Of a DNA stretch of 64,000 bases, positions 59,990 to 64,000 are shown piece after piece. Below the pieces are notes generated by a model. The model saw only the letters and a program-made list of their open reading frames with translations, searched no databases and was not told where the DNA came from. The position numbers were made by a program, and so were the translations under genes. Source of the DNA: Leptodactylus fallax (lineage: Eukaryota; Chordata; Amphibia; Anura; Leptodactylidae). Positions within the stretch are counted from its first letter, which is position 1; each line of letters opens with the position of its first letter. The stretch is from the NCBI GenBank assembly GCA_947044405.1, contig CAMRHE010000197.1, positions 2,790,001 through 2,854,000 of the forward strand, written 5' to 3'.

Positions 59990-60250
59990 GGATCTAAGGC
60001 TTTAACATCCTCTATAGTTAGAACCTTCCAATCCTGTCTCCAAGATTTCTCCCAAGTTGCTCCTATTTGCTGGAATGCACTACCTTGTTCAATCTGTTTG
60101 CTTTGCCACTTCAACAGTTTCACATATACCCTAAAAACATATCTCTTTAGGCTGGCTTATCATATTTAATCTTTCCTACTACATTATTCCTCATCTACAT
60201 AAAAATGCTGGCTGGTGACTGGCTCAGTTTTATTTGTATTACCTTGTCTT
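59990..60250 (+). mobile_element. Worn L2-type LINE ORF2 C-terminus
   Basis: The plus strand translates in one frame to CWNALPCSICLLCHF and NSFTYTLKTYLFRLAY, the usual WNxLP...FK..LKTYLF end of L2/CR1 ORF2. The tail beyond is lost. Confidence 0.55.
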
Positions 60251-60840
60251 AAAAGATGGCCGGTATACAAGCCAGTATATCCAGCACACACACGGACCAA
60301 GTCTTATGTCCAAGACTAGGCAGTGTGAAATCATTCTTAAATGTGTACTTTGCTGGTGTCAGATGTACCATAAATATTAAGAAGCAGAGGCCTCAAAATA
60401 ATTCTGGTACATCTCAGAATAAGAATGCACTGAAATTAAAGCTGCTTGGTAGAGCAGGTTTCAGGGCATGTTTACACCAGAAAACTGGCATAAGCAATCT
60501 GAAATGTGTTGGGCCACGAAGGCCCTGCCCTACTCCTTCAGTCCTTCCTATACCATGCCCAATTCAATCCCTCCCATATCATGGCCACCAATAGGTGAAA
60601 ATGAAAAGGCACAAATTTGTTGCCCAACTAAAATTATGCCACACAACATTGTTTGATAGTATAAAATGTACCCTACAGTGTAAAACTGCCCATATACAAA
60701 AGATATGTATTTGCATATCATTGGCAGATCCATCTTATTTTAGTAACATCTGCATTAAATCTTGTGTATGACCACCATATATATTAGATTCTAGGCAGAT
60801 TTCACCAAATTTAGCGCACGCAGTTTTACTTTTTACCTGT
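60251..60840. other. Non-coding stretch, nothing recognised
   Basis: The 60256-60594 open frame shows no domain and low-complexity AT-rich flanks. Confidence 0.35.
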
Positions 60841-60859
60841 ATTATATCTGTATAACATA

Positions 60860-61155
60860 CTGGTGTTTTTTCGCACAGCAAAGTGAGTGCGATTTTGGCT
60901 AATCTTATCCATACATTGCAGGAAAAAAAACCCTGCAGAACAGCTGCTTTTTCAAAAATGCAGCGCTGTTAATTTTAGCTGCGGAATTGCAAGTATTTTT
61001 CCTATATATTTTATAGGGGAAGGAAAAAAGCAGAGAAAAACACAGCAAAATCTCAATGAAATACGCTGCAGAAAAAAAACACAACTCACTTTCGCTTCCT
61101 TCTTTTCTGCAGTGTTATTTAGCTGTGATTCACTGTGTGGGGCTGTAGCCTAAGG
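60860..61155. mobile_element. Palindromic MITE, related to 34490 and 52912
   Basis: Mirrored TTTTTTCGCACAGCAAAG, TTAATTTTAGCTGCGG and TATAGGGGAAGGAAAAAAGC words, ending TGTGTGGGGCTGTAGCC. Confidence 0.5.
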
Positions 61156-61558
61156 ATGGTCATACAAATTATCAGACGGCCGAGCAGTGGCTCAGCCTCC
61201 TCCTGCAGTGGTTTATCTAAGAGGTCAACTACTTGACTGACCCCTGACATCTACCTGATGTTTTGCTGACATATACTGTACATATTTTATGTGTGAGTGC
61301 TTTGTATAGTCACTTTAAGATCATTCAACAACCCCTTCGATAATAATAAAATGTACAAAATCGCATAAGAAATTGTGTGGGGTGAAAGGACATTAAGCAT
61401 AATTTCAGGACACATCTGGAAAAATATACAGTTATAATGACATTTCTACCTGTGTCGGACTGAAGGGCCTAGGGCCCACCAGAGAAACTTGTTCTGGGGG
61501 CCACCTAACAGCTTCCTGCTAATAGCCTACACCACGGCTCCTTCACTGACATCTTACA
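61156..61558. other. Non-coding stretch, nothing recognised
   Basis: No gene or clear repeat ends. Confidence 0.35.
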
Positions 61559-62459
61559 TACAGTTGTGCTAAAAAGTTTACATACCCCAGCAGATTTTTT
61601 GGTTTTTTGGCCTTTTTTCAGAGAATATGAATGATAACACAAAAACTTTTTCTCCACTCATGGTTAGTGGTTGGTTGAAGCCATTTATTGTCAAACTTCT
61701 GTGTTTTCTCTTTTTAAATCATAATGACAACCAAAAACATCAAAATGAACCTCCACATACCCTGGTGATTTTAGCCTGATAACATACCCAGAAGTTGACA
61801 CAAAGGGGTTTGAATGACTATTAAAGGTAACATCCTCACTTGTGACCTATTTACTTGTAATCAGTGTGTGTGTGTATAAAAGCTGAGTGAGTTTCTGGGA
61901 TCCAGACAGACTGTTGCATCTTTCCTCCAGCCACTGACGTTTCTGGATTGTGAGTCATGGGGAAAGCAAAATAATTGTCCACGGATCTACGGGAAAAGGT
62001 AGTTGAACTGTATAAAACAGGAAAGGGATACAAAAAGATATCCAAGGAATTGATAATGCCAGTCAACAGTGTCGAAACTGTGATTAACAAATGGAAACTC
62101 AGGGGCTCTGTAAAAACCAAACCACGGTCAGGTAGACCAACCAAAATTTCGGCCACAACTGCCCGGAAAATTGTTCAGGATGCAAAGAAAAACCCACACA
62201 TAACATCAGCTGAAATACAGGACTCTCTGAAAACTATTGGTGTGGCTGTTTCAAGATGCACAATAAGGAGGCACTTGAAGAAATATGGGCTGCATGGTCG
62301 AGTTGCCAGAAGAAAGCCATTACTGCACAAATGCCACAAAGAATCTCGCCTTCAATACGCCAAACAGCACAGAGACAAGCCTCAAAACTTCTGGAACAAG
62401 GTAATTTGGAGTGATGAGACAAAAACTTAACTTTTTGGCCACAACCATAAACATTACAT

Positions 62460-62461
<2 letters not shown>

Positions 62462-62495
<34 letters not shown>

Positions 62496-63862
62496 GTCCT
62501 TTAATAGTCCCACAATGGGGAAATTCAGTGTGTTACAGCAGCAAAGATAAGCAGTACAATACAAATACAACATGTACAGGAATGTTCCAAGGTGAGAGGC
62601 ATTACATTAATAGCAGACAGACAGATAGGACGTAGCAGAGGGGGGGGGGGGGATTTAACAGGCAGAGAGATATTTCAGTTCTCTGTGTGTAATGATCTCC
62701 GCTTAGGTCGGTGTTGGTTGTACAACCTAACCGCGGTGGGGAGGAAAGACTTCCGATAGCGCTCCTTCTCACACCTAGGGTGGAGCAGTCGGTCACTGAC
62801 AGTACTGCTCAGCGCGATCACAGTCTCATGCATGGGATGGGACTTCTTCTTCTGCATGGAGCTCACCACGGACAGTATCCTTCTGTCACCCACCACCTGC
62901 ACTGGGTCCAGGGGGCTCCCCAGAACAGAGCTGGCCCTTCTAATCAGCTTGTCAAGTTTATTTCTGTCCCTGGTTGATATACTGCTCCCCCAGCAGGCCA
63001 CTCCAAAGAAGATGGCTGATGCCACTACCGAGTTGAAGAAAGTTCTAAGAAGTGCCCCCCGGATTCCAAAGGCTCTCAGTTTCCTAAGCAGGTAGAGCCT
63101 GCTGTGGCCCTTCCTGTACAGGGCCTCCATATGATCTGCCCAGTCCAGCTTATTATTAAGGAGCAAACCCAGGTACTTATAGGTGTTCACAATCTCGATG
63201 CCCGTCCCCAGGATGTCCACTGGTTTTGGAGGGCATCTGCCTTTGCGGAAGTCCACCACCATCTCCTTGGTCTTCCCCGCGTTAATCTTCAGGTGGTTCC
63301 GGTGGCACCAGTCCACAAAATCCTGGATCAGTTCTCTGTACTCCCTGTCATCATCATCTGTGATGAGACCCACTATTGCAGAGTCGTCAGAATACTTCTG
63401 TAGGTAGCAGCTGGATGAGTTGCACCTAAAATCTGCAGTGTACAGTGTGAAGAGGAAAGGGGCGAGAACCGTACCCTGAGGTGCCCCCGTATTACAGATC
63501 ACGGTACCTGACACACAGTCTCGGGCTCTCACGTATTGAGGTCGATTTGTGAGGTAGTCTAGGATCCAGTTGGAGAGGTGGTGGTCCACTCCAGCAAGGC
63601 CCAGCTTGTCCCTCAATAACCTGGGCTGTATGGTGTTAAAAGCACTGGAGAAGTCAAAGAACATTATTCTCACTGTGTTCCCTGGTTTCTCCAGGTGAGA
63701 CAGGGCCCTGTGCAGAAGATGGATGATGGCATCATCTACCCCAATGCCCGGCCGATAAGCAAACTGGAGGGGGTCCATAGCGGGGCTCACTAGAGGGCGG
63801 AGATGTGTGAGAACCAATATCTCCAAGATCTTCATCAGGTGGGATGTCAGTGCTACAGGTCT
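62462..63862 (-). mobile_element. Rex1-like (CR1/L2 group) LINE, 5'-truncated
   Basis: The minus strand reads a reverse-transcriptase frame, a short 3' untranslated region ending TTTCCCCATTGTGGGACTAT, and a (TTA)n tail (62462-62494 on the plus strand). No target-site duplication is visible, as is common in this group. The start is lost at about 63862. Confidence 0.8.
62675..63835 (-). CDS. Reverse transcriptase of the Rex1-like LINE (C-terminal 386 codons)
   Basis: The enzyme would copy LINE RNA at the nicked target. The frame is open for 386 codons to its stop. In order it shows DPLQFAYRPGIGVDDAI, FDFSSAFNTIQP (motif A with catalytic D), GAPQGTVLAPFLFTLY (motif B), QKYSDDSAIVG (catalytic DD box), LKINAGKTKEMVVDF and the NTYKYLGLLLNNKLDW thumb-side block. 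The C-terminal part ends in RYRKSFLPTAVRLYNQH. The box is YSDD rather than FADD, a variant I associate with Rex1-type elements. The endonuclease and the first reverse-transcriptase motifs are missing by truncation. Within what remains I see no disabling change. Confidence 0.88.
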   Translation of the reverse strand: MKILEILVLTHLRPLVSPAMDPLQFAYRPGIGVDDAIIHLLHRALSHLEKPGNTVRIMFFDFSSAFNTIQPRLLRDKLGLAGVDHHLSNWILDYLTNRPQYVRARDCVSGTVICNTGAPQGTVLAPFLFTLYTADFRCNSSSCYLQKYSDDSAIVGLITDDDDREYRELIQDFVDWCHRNHLKINAGKTKEMVVDFRKGRCPPKPVDILGTGIEIVNTYKYLGLLLNNKLDWADHMEALYRKGHSRLYLLRKLRAFGIRGALLRTFFNSVVASAIFFGVACWGSSISTRDRNKLDKLIRRASSVLGSPLDPVQVVGDRRILSVVSSMQKKKSHPMHETVIALSSTVSDRLLHPRCEKERYRKSFLPTAVRLYNQHRPKRRSLHTEN

Positions 63863-64000
63863 GGAGAAGTGTCAACAAAGCCTATGATGAAAGGAACACC
63901 ATTCCTACTGTAAAGCACGGAGGTGGATAACTGATGATGTGGGGATGTGTGAGCTTCAAGTGCACAGGAAACTTGGTCAAAGTTGAAGGAAAGATGAATG

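Larger units (their letters stand above)
61561..64000 (+). mobile_element. Tc1-J: Tc1 split by a Rex1-like LINE, runs off the window
   Basis: TA at 61559-61560, then CAGTTGTGCTAAAAAGTTTA, the same family as Tc1-D. The element is readable to 62461, is interrupted by the LINE at 62462-63862, and resumes at 63863 (GGAGAAGTGTCAACAAAG) to the window edge. Confidence 0.92.
61957..64000 (+). pseudogene. Tc1-J transposase pseudogene, interrupted
   Basis: The ATG at 61957-61959 gives MGKAK and then a TAA at codon 6 (61972-61974), where Tc1-D has an intact codon. The same frame continues LSTDLREKVVELYKTGKG, the helix-turn-helix YKKISKELIMPVNSVETVINKWK, the RSGRPTKIS hook and FWNKVIWSDETK (first D). 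A second in-frame TAA follows at 62428-62430, before the LFGHNH stretch. After the LINE the gene goes on in the region reading [14 protein letters not shown] with a stop in the box (GG*LMMWGC) and KLVKVEGKMN at the edge. Dead independently of the LINE. Confidence 0.9.

Overview
The window looks like vertebrate nuclear DNA, most likely from a frog (Anura). It is AT-rich, has no compact genes, and is packed with interspersed repeats: many Tc1 transposons, hAT elements, TTAA-flanked palindromic MITEs, L2/Rex1-like, L1 and Penelope-like retroelements. The species assignment is inference from the repeat mix; no host gene was identified with certainty. The only host-gene candidate is one symmetric 189-base open exon at 2415-2603 on the minus strand, with plausible splice sites.

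Layout. 1-10 kb is relatively repeat-poor and may be intron around that exon. It holds a strong hairpin (7676-7780) and fragments of non-coding repeats. 10-14 kb is a decayed hAT transposon on the plus strand. 15.6-19.1 kb holds a second hairpin, a TTAA MITE and a full-length dead Tc1 (Tc1-A). 19.6-23.5 kb is a large unclassified repeat (here X/Y) with a truncated Tc1 (Tc1-B). 23.6-26.2 kb is an L2-type tail split by a 397-bp near-perfect palindrome, then two TTAA MITEs, one carrying a nested Tc1 (Tc1-C). 26.5-29.1 kb is a second hAT copy on the minus strand, split by Tc1-D. 30.1-31.2 kb has a lone Tc1 end, a 72-base C run and a Penelope-like fragment with a GIY-YIG endonuclease. 33-42.8 kb is MITEs, hAT MITEs, a truncated Tc1 (Tc1-E) and X/Y repeats. 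43.2-44.9 kb is the best-preserved element, Tc1-F, with an uninterrupted 340-residue transposase and nearly identical long inverted repeats. 45.1-46.7 kb is Tc1-G, full length but dead. 47-53.4 kb is a TTAA element, a 69-bp minisatellite and an X repeat split by a 5'-truncated L1. 55-59.1 kb has an internally deleted Tc1 (Tc1-H) and a Tc1 (Tc1-I) split by a 1-kb non-coding insertion that carries a hammerhead-ribozyme-like core. 61.6-64 kb is Tc1-J, split by a Rex1-like LINE with a long open reverse-transcriptase frame; the Tc1 resumes at the window edge.

How the parts relate. There is no operon or pathway here. The interest lies in the insertion history: at least six host-guest nestings can be read directly, several with target-site duplications, which give relative ages. 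Tc1-F could supply transposase in trans to relatives with the same ends, such as the lone end at 30143, although that fragment lacks a second end. The most biologically unusual signals are the hammerhead-like motifs in the two retroelement-like sequences, the intact Tc1-F, the 397-bp palindrome and the unidentified exon.
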